From Lottia gigantea (lineage: Eukaryota; Mollusca; Gastropoda; Lottiidae): a DNA stretch of 64,000 nt. The stretch covers positions 132,797-196,796 of the forward strand of contig NW_008708585.1 in the NCBI RefSeq assembly GCF_000327385.1, given 5' to 3'. The first letter of the stretch is position 1, and each line of letters starts with the position of its first letter. Positions 38,156 through 49,759 of the stretch are shown in pieces. A model generated the notes under the pieces. The model had not been told where the DNA came from. It saw nothing but the letters and a program-made list of their open reading frames with translations, and searched no databases. Made by a program: the position numbers and the translations under genes.

Positions 38156-38166
38156 GGAAAATTTCC
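38156..38166 (+). promoter_or_regulatory. NF-kB/Rel-like palindrome
   Basis: GGAAAATTTCC lies about 75 bp upstream of the TATA box of the alpha-kinase-like gene at 38412. The match to Rel-family half-sites is good, but an 11-bp site of this base content occurs by chance. Confidence 0.35.
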
Positions 38167-38230
38167 TGTTAGAAACTTCAATTTCAAATTCCCTGTGTTC
38201 TCTCTTTGCTCGTGACGAGATTGTTCATCG

Positions 38231-38238
38231 TATATATA
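38231..38238 (+). promoter_or_regulatory. TATA box of the alpha-kinase-like gene 1
   Basis: TATATATAAAG, with transcription expected to begin near 38262-38270, about 145 bp before the start codon. No splice acceptor is needed between the two. Confidence 0.55.
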
Positions 38239-38411
38239 AAGCTACAGTGCAGTGTGATACTTATATCATGATTGTTTATTTTGTTTGAATGGACACGCTA
38301 TTTGAGTGTACTATAAGTTTACTATAAGATTGTGCAATTCATTCATAAGACTATCGTATTGATATTAATTTTGGATACAAATTTGGACGTGAATTATATC
38401 GAAGGACGAAC

Positions 38412-39425
38412 ATGGGGTTAGTCTATGTGAGCACTCTGAATTCTTCACCAGATGACCATGGTTGTATTTGGACAGCCAGTTTCGAGAAAAAAGGGTGTAA
38501 GGGTACTACTTGCAAAGGTCATAAAGCAAGGAAATTCAGTCGAAATGTATTCGAACGTCAGTGTGCAATTGTTAGAACCTTTCTAAGGTCAGAAGTATCC
38601 TCCAAACAATGTGATATGGAACTGATGAAAGTTGCAGTCGCAAAAGAAATAATACAAGCATTTAATGAACGATGTTCCAACATTTATGGTGTTCGAATCA
38701 GGATAAACAGCGTCGTGAAGGCGTTAATCGATTCCAAACATGATGAATGGTGTTTGATAGAAGATCGTTGTAAAGAACCATTTATATGTTTTGTAGATCG
38801 ATATGGTAAACCAAAGGCTGCCAAATTCCAAATATTGCAGACTTTAGTACACTTTTCGTACCACTATACATCAGGCAATCTGATCATTACGAGTTTGAAA
38901 GGGTGCAGGGATTCCAAGTCCTTTACGCTTTCCATTCCAACGATCCATAGCGTTTATGGCTGTTTTGGAGAGAAGGATGAGAGTCTTCAAGGAATTAAAA
39001 AGTGTTTGGATCTTCATACATGTAACCACGACTGTTCAGCATTTATAAAACATTCCGAGATGAGACCACGAGCACCAAGTGCTCCCTACGACCCAGAGGT
39101 AATCGGTCCGAATATTAACCTAACCAAAAAGAGATCTGAAAAAGGTACTTGCAACGATAACTTGGTAATAATACAGTCCGAGTCCGAGAAAGAAACGGGG
39201 CAGAGATTACGAGCGACGAGCTCACCAGTTGACATAAAACTGTACCTGAAAGATGATGAAGCTTTCACGCCACCACCGTATTCCCCTGTAGACCCGTATC
39301 CGCTCTGTGGTGAATTTCTAAACCATAGTCTCGTGCATGGCCCATTTTCGGTTTTCCCATTTGAAGATGCATTACCGCTAAGGAACACTAATGTCTCCCC
39401 TTTTAGTGATGATGTTTTTCGCTAG
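38412..39425 (+). CDS. Alpha-kinase-fold pseudokinase-like protein 1 with PSAP and PPPY tail motifs
   Basis: A 337-aa protein from a single coding exon behind a TATA box. Residues ~1-212 align by eye with the alpha-kinase fold (eEF2K, TRPM7): LVHFSYHYTSGNLII (145-159) matches the family's AFSHFTYExSGxQLxVVD, IPTIHS (175-180) the DPQIH loop, and HTCNHDC (202-208) the zinc-site HxCNxxC. Likely zinc ligands His147, His202, Cys204 and Cys208 are present. The catalytic machinery is not: the VDxQG Asp is Ser161, the DPQIH Asp is Ile175, and the N-lobe Lys position reads Arg (AIVRTF). It therefore looks like a pseudokinase. The tail (~217-337) is unstructured and carries PSAP (222-225) and PPPY (287-290), the classic TSG101- and NEDD4-binding motifs. 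The paralogue at 43613-44497 is convergent. Function unknown; an adaptor role is inference. Confidence 0.8.
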   Translation: MGLVYVSTLNSSPDDHGCIWTASFEKKGCKGTTCKGHKARKFSRNVFERQCAIVRTFLRSEVSSKQCDMELMKVAVAKEIIQAFNERCSNIYGVRIRINSVVKALIDSKHDEWCLIEDRCKEPFICFVDRYGKPKAAKFQILQTLVHFSYHYTSGNLIITSLKGCRDSKSFTLSIPTIHSVYGCFGEKDESLQGIKKCLDLHTCNHDCSAFIKHSEMRPRAPSAPYDPEVIGPNINLTKKRSEKGTCNDNLVIIQSESEKETGQRLRATSSPVDIKLYLKDDEAFTPPPYSPVDPYPLCGEFLNHSLVHGPFSVFPFEDALPLRNTNVSPFSDDVFR

Positions 39426-42400
39426 CCCTCGTATATAATAGACATCAAACTTTCTTAAAGTTTTTGTTGCTTGCTGAGCCATATCTGTATGTGATTTTTC
39501 GTGTGTGAATTCTGAATAGAGGTGGTAATTTATAAAACTAGTTGGCTGGTGTTATTTGTTAGGCCTGCAAACAGCCATACAAGGATAGCAACGTGGGTTC
39601 TCAAGGATCTTATTTACATGTAAATACTCTTGCCATGAATTAAGGGTAGCCATTTAAAATGGGGCAACTAGATACACGGGACTGATAATTAAAATTTTCT
39701 TTTCAAATAACATCGATATTTGATTAAGTATCATATACCAAAAATGTGTAATGCTATTGATCAGTGTAAAGTGTATTAAGCCTTGGTATTGATACCAAAT
39801 ACGCATTTATTATATAGCGTTATCCGCTTACTTATTTATTAACAATATTTATTTAATTATTTATTTATTCAATCATTCATACATCATTGCCGATCATCCC
39901 AATGGTGTACCGAACTACGTAACACCATTTAATCTCATTTGCATATTTATATTACGTTTTATTATAAATCTTTGTATTGCATGAATATAAAGTCACTCTT
40001 TAATATCACCGTAATAAACTATTTAAGTTTGATGCAATGAAAAAGTTAAGAAAATTTTACATCAAAAACTATTCAGTCCCACATCCTATTGTAAAAAATT
40101 GGCTTCTTTGATCTTAAATATTTTAGATACTTTTTTTTGGATAAGAAGAATATTTTGTTCTATAACGAATCATGATAAGTCATCTATTGAATTCAAGAAA
40201 TTCTACTCTTTGACACTAATCTTGATTAGGATATTATCACACATGAGCTGTTTGTAATTTGAATAGTAGCATTTACCTTTTATATATTGTACTTTGTATC
40301 ATTTATATATTTTGTACTTTGTATACTTTATATATTGTACTTTGTATATGTCGTACTTTTTAAAGCTGTATTATATTTCGTGCATATTAATACAAGTTAG
40401 CTATCTCCTTATTGTCATTGTTGACTTTCAATAAAGTAAAAATTGTTGATTTAATTAAGTTCATTTTATTGAATTATATATATTAAATCAGAAACGCCAA
40501 GTGTTCAAGCATCTTTGTTTGTTTTCGTGGACAATTTTCAAATTGTATATAGCGTTATGTAAGGTTAGCGACTAATTCAAACATTTGTCATTTGTGGCCG
40601 AACGATTCACCTATTTGATCATGTAGAGTGTGGGGATACTAAGGGTGTCTAAATATAGACAATGTAGGTCCAAAAGGTTTAGAAACAGAGCAACCAGCCA
40701 ATGAATGTTGCTCCTGTAGGGTCGTCTTAGTACTACATCGTAGTGCTTACCAATATATGGAAGCCAACATATGAAGGCAATATGTCATTGCTGACGAACG
40801 TACATAGATCAAAAGTGCACTTTTTTTTATATGCGAATCACCCACCGTTGAGGCATCTAAAAACTGCGCCTAATACTTTGACTGCAATTGCCACTTTTCT
40901 TGTATTTGTAAATGATATTTGATTGAACCATAAGCCATAATATTGTAACATTGAAAATTAACAGGTCCTGCTATTGCGGTACAAAGATGGGCTTGGCATT
41001 CTGTAGCTGTATATCCTCGCATAACCGACATCTGATAATTTCCGTCTACTTGAGACGATGTTATTGTCTTCTAATTCAAGGTTAAATTACTATAATAACT
41101 ATAACGGGAAATTAAAACCCAGATTTTCCAAACTTGATAACAATTTAGGCCTGCATACGTAACAGAATGGAAATACCCGATTTTTAGTGACGCATGATCG
41201 CGTGATTTTTAGTAATGCAACCGATCAATCTGACATAGAAAACAATAAACACAGTTCAAATGGAACAACATCCCTCGATACCTGGAAATAAAATTAAGAG
41301 TAGATGTCGCTGTTTTTTTGAGATTTCCTTCAACCTCATTGCGAATCTCACAGCTTCGCCATTTTTTATTAAACCAAAAGGGCGACGTAAAAAAATTCCA
41401 ATTTCATTTTCAATCCATTTCTTGACGACGTATTATTAGCAATTATGGTAGAGATTTCAGCTTCTCGTGATCTATACCATTTCTAAAACGAATAAATTTG
41501 ATAAAATATACTTTAATACTGCAGAGCGAAATCAAAACACGACGTAATAGACAAAAAAACATAATGAATTATAACATTAAACAAAATAGGAGAACATTTT
41601 TCTCCGAGAATAAGAAGTTAACAATAACATAATATAAAAGATAACATAATATGCAAACAGAGATACAAGATAACAACACAGTTCTAGATATTCCATTTTG
41701 TTTATTTTCAGTGCGTTAATTCACTCATTCTGTAGGTGCATTAGCTAGAAATCACAATTCCAGTATTTCAGAATTTATCGGTGATAACACACCCCAAGCT
41801 GAAAAGGCATTTGGTTCGTGGAATTGCCAAAAAGGCGTTTGATTTGATAGATATATGAACATGTGATTTTAAGCAATGCCGTTAGATTTAGAATGGAAAA
41901 TAACCGGAAATTAAACTAAATGGAATTTCCACGAGCTATATTTAATCAGATATGAAAAAGAGAGAATATGATATGTAGTTATGCAATATGTAAACAATAA
42001 GATATCACCATGAGACAGATATTATTGCAAAAGGGTGAAATACAGTAGATTATAAATAAATTGTCGATGATGATAGGTTCACGTCAGCAATATATTTCAA
42101 TAAAGGACAAGAATTTAGATTTACAAGTTCGTAAAAAACCATCTTCTCAATCTCCAGCTATTACAAATTCGTCTTATACCTTGACTGCAATAGCCACCTT
42201 TCTTGTATCACAAAAGTCTGTAAATGTAAATGCAGGGATTTGTTTGGCTGTAATCTAATAAAAGCTCCGCATTCCATGATACAAGAAAAGTGGTTATTGC
42301 AGTCAAAGTATAAGACGAAGTTTGTAAAAGCTGGATAATATGGTGGAGTGTTACGCCCTCCTTTTCTGCATTTAATTGGCATTAGCCTGCTCTTTCGATT

Positions 42401-43500
42401 TCCAACTGTCGAGGGATCTTTAACGTGCACAGTCTGTAGCACACGGGGCTACTCCTATGAGGAACCAAGTTCAAATGCAATGTAAAAACGAAATACTGCA
42501 TGTGCAGTTACATCAGATTACAGAAATTGGCAGTTTGTCAACTTATTGAGGGTAGGAAATGGTAGAAGGAAATGACCTAATTCGTCACAATTGGCCTGGT
42601 TAGAAAATATTGACGGTAATAAATAATTGATAAAGATATTATGACTAACATTAATTATAAATACAAATCGTTTGGGAAGACAAATTTATAAACTTGAAAC
42701 CATTCGTAAGTGCACAGTTTTTAAGTTCAATTCAACAATATCCAACAATCGTTTAGCATTTTTTTAAAAGAAAAAATGGCAGTTTGTAAGTAAACATTTC
42801 ACAATTGCGTCAAAATGTAAACCTATGTCATTGTCAGAAACAAGAATTTGGCATAATGTGTCTTTGTTTATGATCTAAACGTCTTCAATTAAGGGTAATA
42901 TCACCACATATAAATAACAATGGAGTAATTAAAAGCACAAAAGGCAAAAATAGTAAAAGTAAAAGTAGAGAAACCAACAAAATTCACAAACAAAAGCATT
43001 TTCAAGATCTGCGATCAGAGATCGTTGAATTATTAACTAAAATTAGTCTTGCATCCACAATTTGGAAGTAACAATAGATTTAATGGTCGTAATAGAAACA
43101 GGATATAATAATTAAATAGTAAAACCTGTTTGCTTATTTTAAATGATATGAAGAAGCTATTATTCAGGATATCTCAATAAAATTTCAAACACTGATTTGG
43201 TTTAATAACCATGAAGATTATAGATATGGCTTTGACAAAAGCAAATGCATTTAAAGCGGGTACATAAAGCTAAAATGCTGTTGTTGAACACACATCTGTC
43301 GGCAGCAAAAGGTTGGGGTTGTTTTCGAAGTTGCGAAAAAACGCCACAAGTTATCTCTTTTAAATCTTAATTACGATTAAAATTTTCTTATTTTGATTCA
43401 TGGAATAACATCGAACACAATTAAGTCAGAAAAACCGAAAGAATAAATACAAACATTTTCGATATGGTTCTCTTTTGAATTCGAATCTTAAAAATTTGAG
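39426..43500. other. Intergenic region between the convergent alpha-kinase-like genes
   Basis: About 4 kb without a supported gene. The 3'UTR of gene 1 probably ends at the AATAAA near 40013 (or near 40430). A fold-back repeat lies at 42154-42334 and a related single arm at about 40870-40905. Confidence 0.5.
42154..42334. repeat. Fold-back (inverted) repeat, MITE-like
   Basis: Arms 42154-42210 and 42278-42334 are complementary over about 57 bp with a few mismatches, around a ~67-bp loop. The arms contain TTGACTGCAATAGCCACC and its complement. A related sequence (ACTTTGACTGCAATTGCCAC) occurs near 40875, so this arm belongs to a repeated family. Confidence 0.8.
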
Positions 43501-43503
43501 CTG

Positions 43504-43509
43504 TTTATT
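43504..43509 (-). terminator. Candidate poly(A) signal of alpha-kinase-like gene 2
   Basis: AATAAA on the minus strand, about 105 bp after the stop codon. Confidence 0.5.
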
Positions 43510-43612
43510 CATTATAAAACTGTAATGGTCTTTGGGAAAATTTACCCACGTCTATTACACAACAAAGAGCTAAGCGGTTAGATATGTCTTTTTGATTTGT
43601 TAAGGTTATTCA

Positions 43613-44497
43613 TTATTCCCGATTACCATTGAAATCAGTGCTGCCATGGCTAAACTGTGACATCATTAAATCCGAAGTTGCAACAAAATATTGTGTCGGT
43701 GACGGAAGTTGCGTATGCGCATGCTCCAACTCGAACCTTAAAGCTGAAGGTTCGAACGGTGCAGTTGGCTGTAAGGGGAGATCAGGATATATTCTGGACG
43801 GAGAATCATTTTGGTTAATAGGTTTGATCATATCTCGACAAATATTGGTACAAATGTGACTTCTGAAAACATTCTTGATTCCTTTCTCACCAGAATCACA
43901 TTCGCCATAATTCTTTTTCATCGAATGAATTGTTGGTGTTTTCAATCGGCAAATACTTTCATCTTGTTCACCTTCTAGGCCACAGACCACTAATTGTCCA
44001 CTTGTCACGTGATATGTCCAGTGCATAAACGCTGTAAGAATGGGAGGGCAGTGTTTGAAGACGTGACCATGTTTATCAATAAAGGTGACGAAATGTTTCC
44101 CAACATTTTCTTCCATCAAAACCCATTCGCTTTTGAAAATCTTACGATGAGAATTCAGAAGACTGTTGGATAAAGATACGTCATCGATTATTGCATTTAA
44201 AATCGACGAGAATTCGATATGTTGAAAGTGATAACGTTTGTTAAATTCCTGAGATAGTTCGCGCGCTTTTTGATTTTTGCACATCTCATTTCTGCACATT
44301 AATTCCGTTCCTAGTGCTTTTTTGAAAATTTTGATGAGAACAATTTCACCTCTTCGTGGTCCTTTACCATTAAGAATTCCTCCAAACACCTTCTTTCTAT
44401 CGCCTTTTGAGCATGACATTGGATCAAAACTGGTCCAATAGCGGCAGCCATCTTGGTCTGGTCCTGATGACAGAGTTGTGTTGGATAAGGAAAACAT
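43613..44497 (-). CDS. Alpha-kinase-fold pseudokinase-like protein 2 with YPDL and PTAP tail motifs
   Basis: A 294-aa protein from one coding exon; a 3' splice site (CTTATTTCAG, exon from 44553) shows a 5' leader intron. Residues ~1-225 align with the alpha-kinase fold: VFGG..GKG (37-46) as glycine-rich loop, VLIKIF with Lys56 at the ATP-contact Lys, EWVLMEENVGK (124-134) as hinge, AFMHWTYHVTSGQLVV (156-171), TPTIHS (187-192), and SHICTNIC (213-220) as the zinc end. Zinc ligands His159, His214, Cys216 and Cys220 are present. The VDxQG Asp is Gly173 (Gln becomes Glu175) and the DPQIH Asp is Thr187, so activity is unlikely. It shares the N-terminal pattern TLxSxPDxxGC and the core of the tail motif with the gene at 38412. 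Its tail holds YPDL (237-240) and PTAP (244-247), motifs that bind ALIX and TSG101. Function unknown. Confidence 0.8.
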   Translation of the reverse strand: MFSLSNTTLSSGPDQDGCRYWTSFDPMSCSKGDRKKVFGGILNGKGPRRGEIVLIKIFKKALGTELMCRNEMCKNQKARELSQEFNKRYHFQHIEFSSILNAIIDDVSLSNSLLNSHRKIFKSEWVLMEENVGKHFVTFIDKHGHVFKHCPPILTAFMHWTYHVTSGQLVVCGLEGEQDESICRLKTPTIHSMKKNYGECDSGEKGIKNVFRSHICTNICRDMIKPINQNDSPSRIYPDLPLQPTAPFEPSALRFELEHAHTQLPSPTQYFVATSDLMMSQFSHGSTDFNGNRE

Positions 44498-44559
44498 GGT
44501 TGACGTCTGAACGGGAAGCAGACTTGATTATATTAGCTCATTCGATGTCTGACCTGAAA

Positions 44560-46060
44560 TAAGAAATGAAGTTGTCAATAATAACAGTTTTTGTTTTTCA
44601 GTTTTCAGATCTAGAAAATTCCTTGGCAATCGAGAGTAAAGCCAGTTTTGTTCGGAATTGTATATTATATAAATTACATGTAATGCTTATATCTAAAGAT
44701 ATGCTTTAATCTACAGGATTTTCACTGCAAGTTTTCCTAAAAATGCAAGTTTCTATATCATTTTTGATCATCTCTATAAATAGCAAAAACACTTTTTTAC
44801 GGGGATTCCCTAACTAAATGTGTAAACCTGGGTACAGGGTTTGGACCTTGACATATTTTAAAATTACTTTAATGCTTGAATAAATATAAATAATATGACG
44901 CATCACGACCAATATGAACAAATATATAGTTATATCTTTGCTAATTTGGATGAATAATTGAAACAGTTCGTAATTTATTCTAGTTGCTAAGTTTAACGTA
45001 CATGTTTCAAAATTTTTATAAACGTCGTTGATTCACCCCAACATGTTTTGTTGATTTTCTTCATGCTTCATGTAGCTTTTTAGATAGAACACAATACTTT
45101 GCCTATGTTTGGCTGTCGTCTTTTAAATTGATAAGCGGTAATGCATATATTATCTACCAACCGTGTGACTTCCAGTATATGCAATTAATATTTCCTTATA
45201 TGTATCGGAAGGAAACCACGGGATGTTGATGTCAGCTATTAAAATATAGTAGTAAAAAAAATTAACCTTGAGAAAAATTTTCCCGTTTTCTAACAAAGGA
45301 GAGTAAATCTCATTAGAAAAATTTGGAAATACCAATAAAAATCATAATCCTATTTATCACATCAGGTCAGTCCTAATAATAGAATTCATATGGAATTTTC
45401 CTAACATTTTTCCTTTATTCGCTCGACATATCATTAGTTAGGAAGAAAAATATATTCCCATGAATTTTAAAACATTGTTATTTATCTTGTCAATATTTAA
45501 AATGTTCATAGTGCTCAATACCTCTCTCTTTCTGAGAATCATAACAAAATAAATACATCCACCACACTGCTGATTTTTTTTTTTAACAAATGATGTTGTC
45601 AGGTAAAATTTTAACAATTAAGAAGTATGTTGGGTCGACGACGTTTTTATTTTTGTTTTAATAAAATCGTAAATTTGTGCGTTTAGATTTGTGTAGCCTA
45701 GTTATAAGTCACATCTGAAACGGAGATCCAAATATGGCATTATATTAAACGTTGTTTCCTTGTATTTGATTGTATATTGTTAGTTGGGCTACAATTAAGT
45801 GATTAGACAAACCTCATTCGATAAAAGTACGTATTTCAAAGAATCTACGTACGGATTTCTTTAAGGTCATTAATTTGCCCTTTTTCTATTGACGTTAACA
45901 ATGCTTTGTTTGTAAATTTACTTTTTACGTCAATTGATAACTTAAAGATAATCAAATAATAGTCAATCATCGGACAGTTCTCTACAATCTCTACGTGACT
46001 TATTTTTTCTTGTTCTAGAAATGTGAGTAAAAATTTAAGACTATAATGATCAAACAGATG
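44560..46060. other. Spacer upstream of alpha-kinase-like gene 2
   Basis: It should contain the leader exon and promoter of the minus-strand gene, which I could not place. No other gene seen. Confidence 0.35.
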
Positions 46061-46084
46061 ATTTATGAGATGTAATATAATTAT

Positions 46085-46321
46085 GTATCAATCAGATGAA
46101 TGTAGGACTGTATTAACCAGAAAATATATGTTTTACAACCACAGACGTGTTACTTGTATCAACCAGAAAATATATGCATGTACTTGTATCAACCAGAAAA
46201 TATATGTTTTACAACCACAGACATGTGTTACTTGTATCAACCAGAAAATATATATCTGACAAGTATCAACCGCAAACATGTGTTACTTGTATCAACCAGA
46301 AAATATATATCTGACAAGTAT
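46085..46321. repeat. 55-bp minisatellite, left part
   Basis: Imperfect units built from TATCAACCAGAAAATATAT, CTGACAAGTATCAACC and CATGTGTTACTTG. The same unit continues at 48284 beyond the inserted element. Confidence 0.9.
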
Positions 46322-48281
46322 CCAAAAGGTTGCCCAATTATTTCCGATTGTGGAAGCGAATCGTACAGGGTATCAGAATACATTGATCACTTTTTACTGC
46401 CTCTTGCCTCAAAACATCCTGCCTATATCAAAGACACCAACGACTTTGTGGAAAAGGTAAAGAAACTCGTGATCCCAGAAAATGCCCTTTTAGTCTCTTT
46501 AGACGTTCAAAGCATGTATACTAAAATTGACAATGATTCTGGATTGCGCGCTGTAAAGCAGGCATTCGAGCGAAAGCCCGATCCTGATAGACCAGATAAA
46601 GAAATTTTTGAACTTTTGGAAATTTGTTTCAAACGTAATGACTTTACTTTCAATGAAAATATTTATCTTCAGGCTTCAGGAACTGCCATGGGAAAACGCT
46701 TTGCGCCCTCTTATGCAAACATTTTCATGGCAGAATGGGAAAGAGAAGTTTCACTCACAAACTACCAATTTTTTATGTAAGATTTCTTGATGATATTTTC
46801 TTAATTTGGACTCATACAATAGATGAATTTTGGGAATATTTTGATATTCTCAATAGCCACCACCCTTCTGTAAAATTAACTTCTAATATTAGCGACAAAC
46901 AGATTGATTTTCTAGACACCACAGTTTTTAAAGATACCAATTTTCATGAAACCAATCAATTAGATATTAAAGTTTTTTTTAAGCCCACTGATACTCACCA
47001 ACTTTTATTCAAATCATCTTTTCATCCTAAAGATACCTTTTCTGGCATTATGAAGTCGCAGATCTTGTGATTTCACCGAATTTGTACGCGCAAGAAGGAC
47101 TTCGAGGAGGCTTGTTCAATTGTTTTCCAAAAATTGCGCGAACGTGGATATTCTAGAAGGTTCTTGAGAGGTATTAAAAGCTCAACAGTTGCTGAAATCT
47201 CTGCTAAAAATAATTCGATTCTTTTACCAATACCAAATTCTTCAGTTTATCCTTGTAACAACCCTCGCTGTCAAACCTGTCCCTTCATTTTACAAACAAA
47301 TTCTTTCCGAAATAGACGCACAGATTCCATATTTCAAGTAAATGAAAAACTCAACTGCAACAGCAAAAATATTATTTATCTCATTTCTTGCACAAAATGT
47401 GACGAACAATACGTTGGGGAGACAAAAAATTCGTTAAGGGTCCGTTTGAACCATCATAAGTCTGACATCAACTTAAAAAAAATTAACAAAACCGTTTCAA
47501 AACACTTCAATCAACCCGATGACCAATTAACAGACCTGAAAATTATTCCCATTGAACAGATATACGAACAACCTGGCATTGATACAAAGAAAATTCGACT
47601 CATTCGCGAAAACTTTTGGATAAACAAATTACAAACCATGCATCCTTTAGGAATGAACATCCAAGTTGATTTCCAAATTATACCTTTTGTTATTCAATAC
47701 AACAACACAGCTGGTCAAGTTCCCCGAATAATTATCCGTCTTTACAAAGAATTGCAGGAAAAATTTCCAACAGTCTTTACAAATGATTTAGTTATCGCCT
47801 ATACCCGTAATAAAAATCTAAATGATATCTTAGTCCGAGGTAGATTACCCCCCATCCCCCTTCCATATGTTTAGTACATTTCCTTTAATTAATATTTCTT
47901 ATTTATGATAACTTGCAATTGAAGAGTTTCCTCGCAAAAATATCATACATGTATACTATTTTCACTTAATAAATTATATATATTCTTTATATGAAATACG
48001 CATTTTCCTTTTCATTTAATATATGACAATTCCCCAGTTTCACCAGTGAAAATGTTTATTATGATTTCCATGGTTATTAATGTTCCTGTTGGAACCAGTA
48101 TTCTTCTTATATATTTCAGATTCGGAAGATAATGGATTTGCATTTCAAATATTCTATATCATTCTTTTAAACTAACTTCACAAACATTGCTCTATCACTA
48201 GAGGTTACGCCTACATGCCTGTGCCTATGCTTTCGTAACATTGCTTAACCGCAATATTACAACCTTAAATTCCACAAATAT
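46322..48281 (+). mobile_element. Penelope-like retroelement, 5'-truncated and broken
   Basis: A fragment of a Penelope-like element on the + strand. Its parts, in order, are the central and C-terminal reverse transcriptase (SLDVQSMYTKI, ASGTAMGKRFAPSYANIFM, RFLDDIFLIW, DFLDT), a Cys-rich linker (PCNNPRCQTCPF), and a GIY-YIG endonuclease (IIYLISCTKC, EQYVGET, LRVRLNHH, RENFWINKL), followed by a ~400-bp non-coding 3' end. The first part of the reverse transcriptase is absent, and the coding region is interrupted about two times, so it is a fossil. It sits inside the 55-bp minisatellite, whose units flank it on both sides. Penelope-like elements are distinct from LTR retroelements and LINEs. 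Residual coding sequence is still well readable, suggesting a fairly recent insertion. Confidence 0.88.
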
Positions 48282-48283
48282 GT

Positions 48284-48680
48284 GGAAAATATATATCTGA
48301 CAAGTATCAACCACAAACATGTGTTACTTGTAACAACCAGAAAATATATATCTGACAAGTATCACCCACAAACATGTGTTACTTGTAACAACCAGAAAAT
48401 ATATATCTGACAAGTATCAACCACAAACATGTGTTACTTGTAACAACCAGAAAATATATATCTGACAAGTATCACCCACAAACATGTGTTACTTGTATCA
48501 ACCAGAAAATATATATCTGGCAAGTATCAACCACAAACATATGTTACTTGTAACAACCAGAAAATATATATCTGACAAGTATCAACCACAAACATGTGCT
48601 ACTTGTATCAACCAGAAAATATATATCTGGCAAGTATCAACCACAAACATGTGTTACTTGTAACAACCAGAAAATAGACA
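48284..48680. repeat. 55-bp minisatellite, right part
   Basis: Seven or so 55-bp units with AAAATATATATCTGACAAG and AACATGTGTTACTTGTA blocks. A decayed continuation with scattered CCAGAAAATATA motifs reaches about 48945. Confidence 0.95.
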
Positions 48681-48949
48681 ATTTTTTATCAACCAGGAAT
48701 AATATGAGAGAGGTGGTGTAACCAAATAAGGATAGTATCGGTCAGAAAAAATACATGATATATTAATTATATCGACATATTATATCGGATAACATGTGAA
48801 GTGCATGAACCAACCAGAAAATATACGTGACCACTCTCAACCACCGATCAGAAAAATAATTAAAACATGTACCGACGAGAAAATATACAATACATGTATC
48901 GACTGGATAATTTGCGACATGTATTAACCAGAAAATACGTTACATTGTA

Positions 48950-49735
48950 CACTGTATATGTCTCAGTGTAAGTAACAGAGTATTGGCAACAATTATTCCC
49001 AAAGTGTTCTTGGAGATGGTCAAACAAGTCTTCCAAAGTAACCAAATACAGACCCCTGATGTAGCATCAGTTATACACAGGACAAATACAGCTAATCGAT
49101 ACAAGGCACTTTCCATTGCAATTTTTTAAAAACGATTCCCACGGAAGACATAATCATTACATAAATAGTCATTACACTCAATGTAAATGTTAAAATAAAT
49201 AAGAAAAAACTGTACCTTAATGTACCTCGTAAAGCCGATTTCTGAGTGGAATTGAAAAAAATCCTTATTAACCATTCAGTTATTATATATATTAATATCT
49301 AATTATTATCTATTTTGTCAAATTGTAGGAGAATAGAATATAGGTCCAATATGTATGAATAAATCCATAATGCAATGATATATAACATAGAAGTTTCATA
49401 CAATACATATCAAAGGATAGGTTTTATTGAGGTAATTTGTTCCATACAAATGAACTGCTTTGTATTCCTGCTATTATGAACCACAATACAATATTTTTGT
49501 ACTTAGGGCAACCAGGATAATAGGCAGGGTTAGGTAGGTGCCTGGCACGTAAAAGATTAATTCGTTAAGAATGGTTTTTGCGACTCATTTGTCAAAGGTT
49601 TTAGTCCGGGAGTTTGACATTAATCATTTTTTAAAAGCAAATTCAATGCCTAGACACAACGTGGTAAACTGTTTCACTATAAAGCTGCACATTATATACT
49701 GTGTATGGAAGAAATGTGAAATATAGGTGAAAGGG
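48950..49735. other. Spacer without recognised features
   Basis: AT-rich; nothing supported. Confidence 0.4.
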
Positions 49736-49759
49736 ATAGTTTACCCGACTTTTTCAGTA

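Noticed and set aside
46322-48281. Host reverse transcriptase or nuclease gene
   Set aside because: Domain order and the position inside a split repeat array identify a 5'-truncated, broken Penelope-like element.
48284-48680. CRISPR-like regular repeats
   Set aside because: Units are directly adjacent with no unique spacers and no cas genes, in an animal nuclear genome; an ordinary minisatellite.
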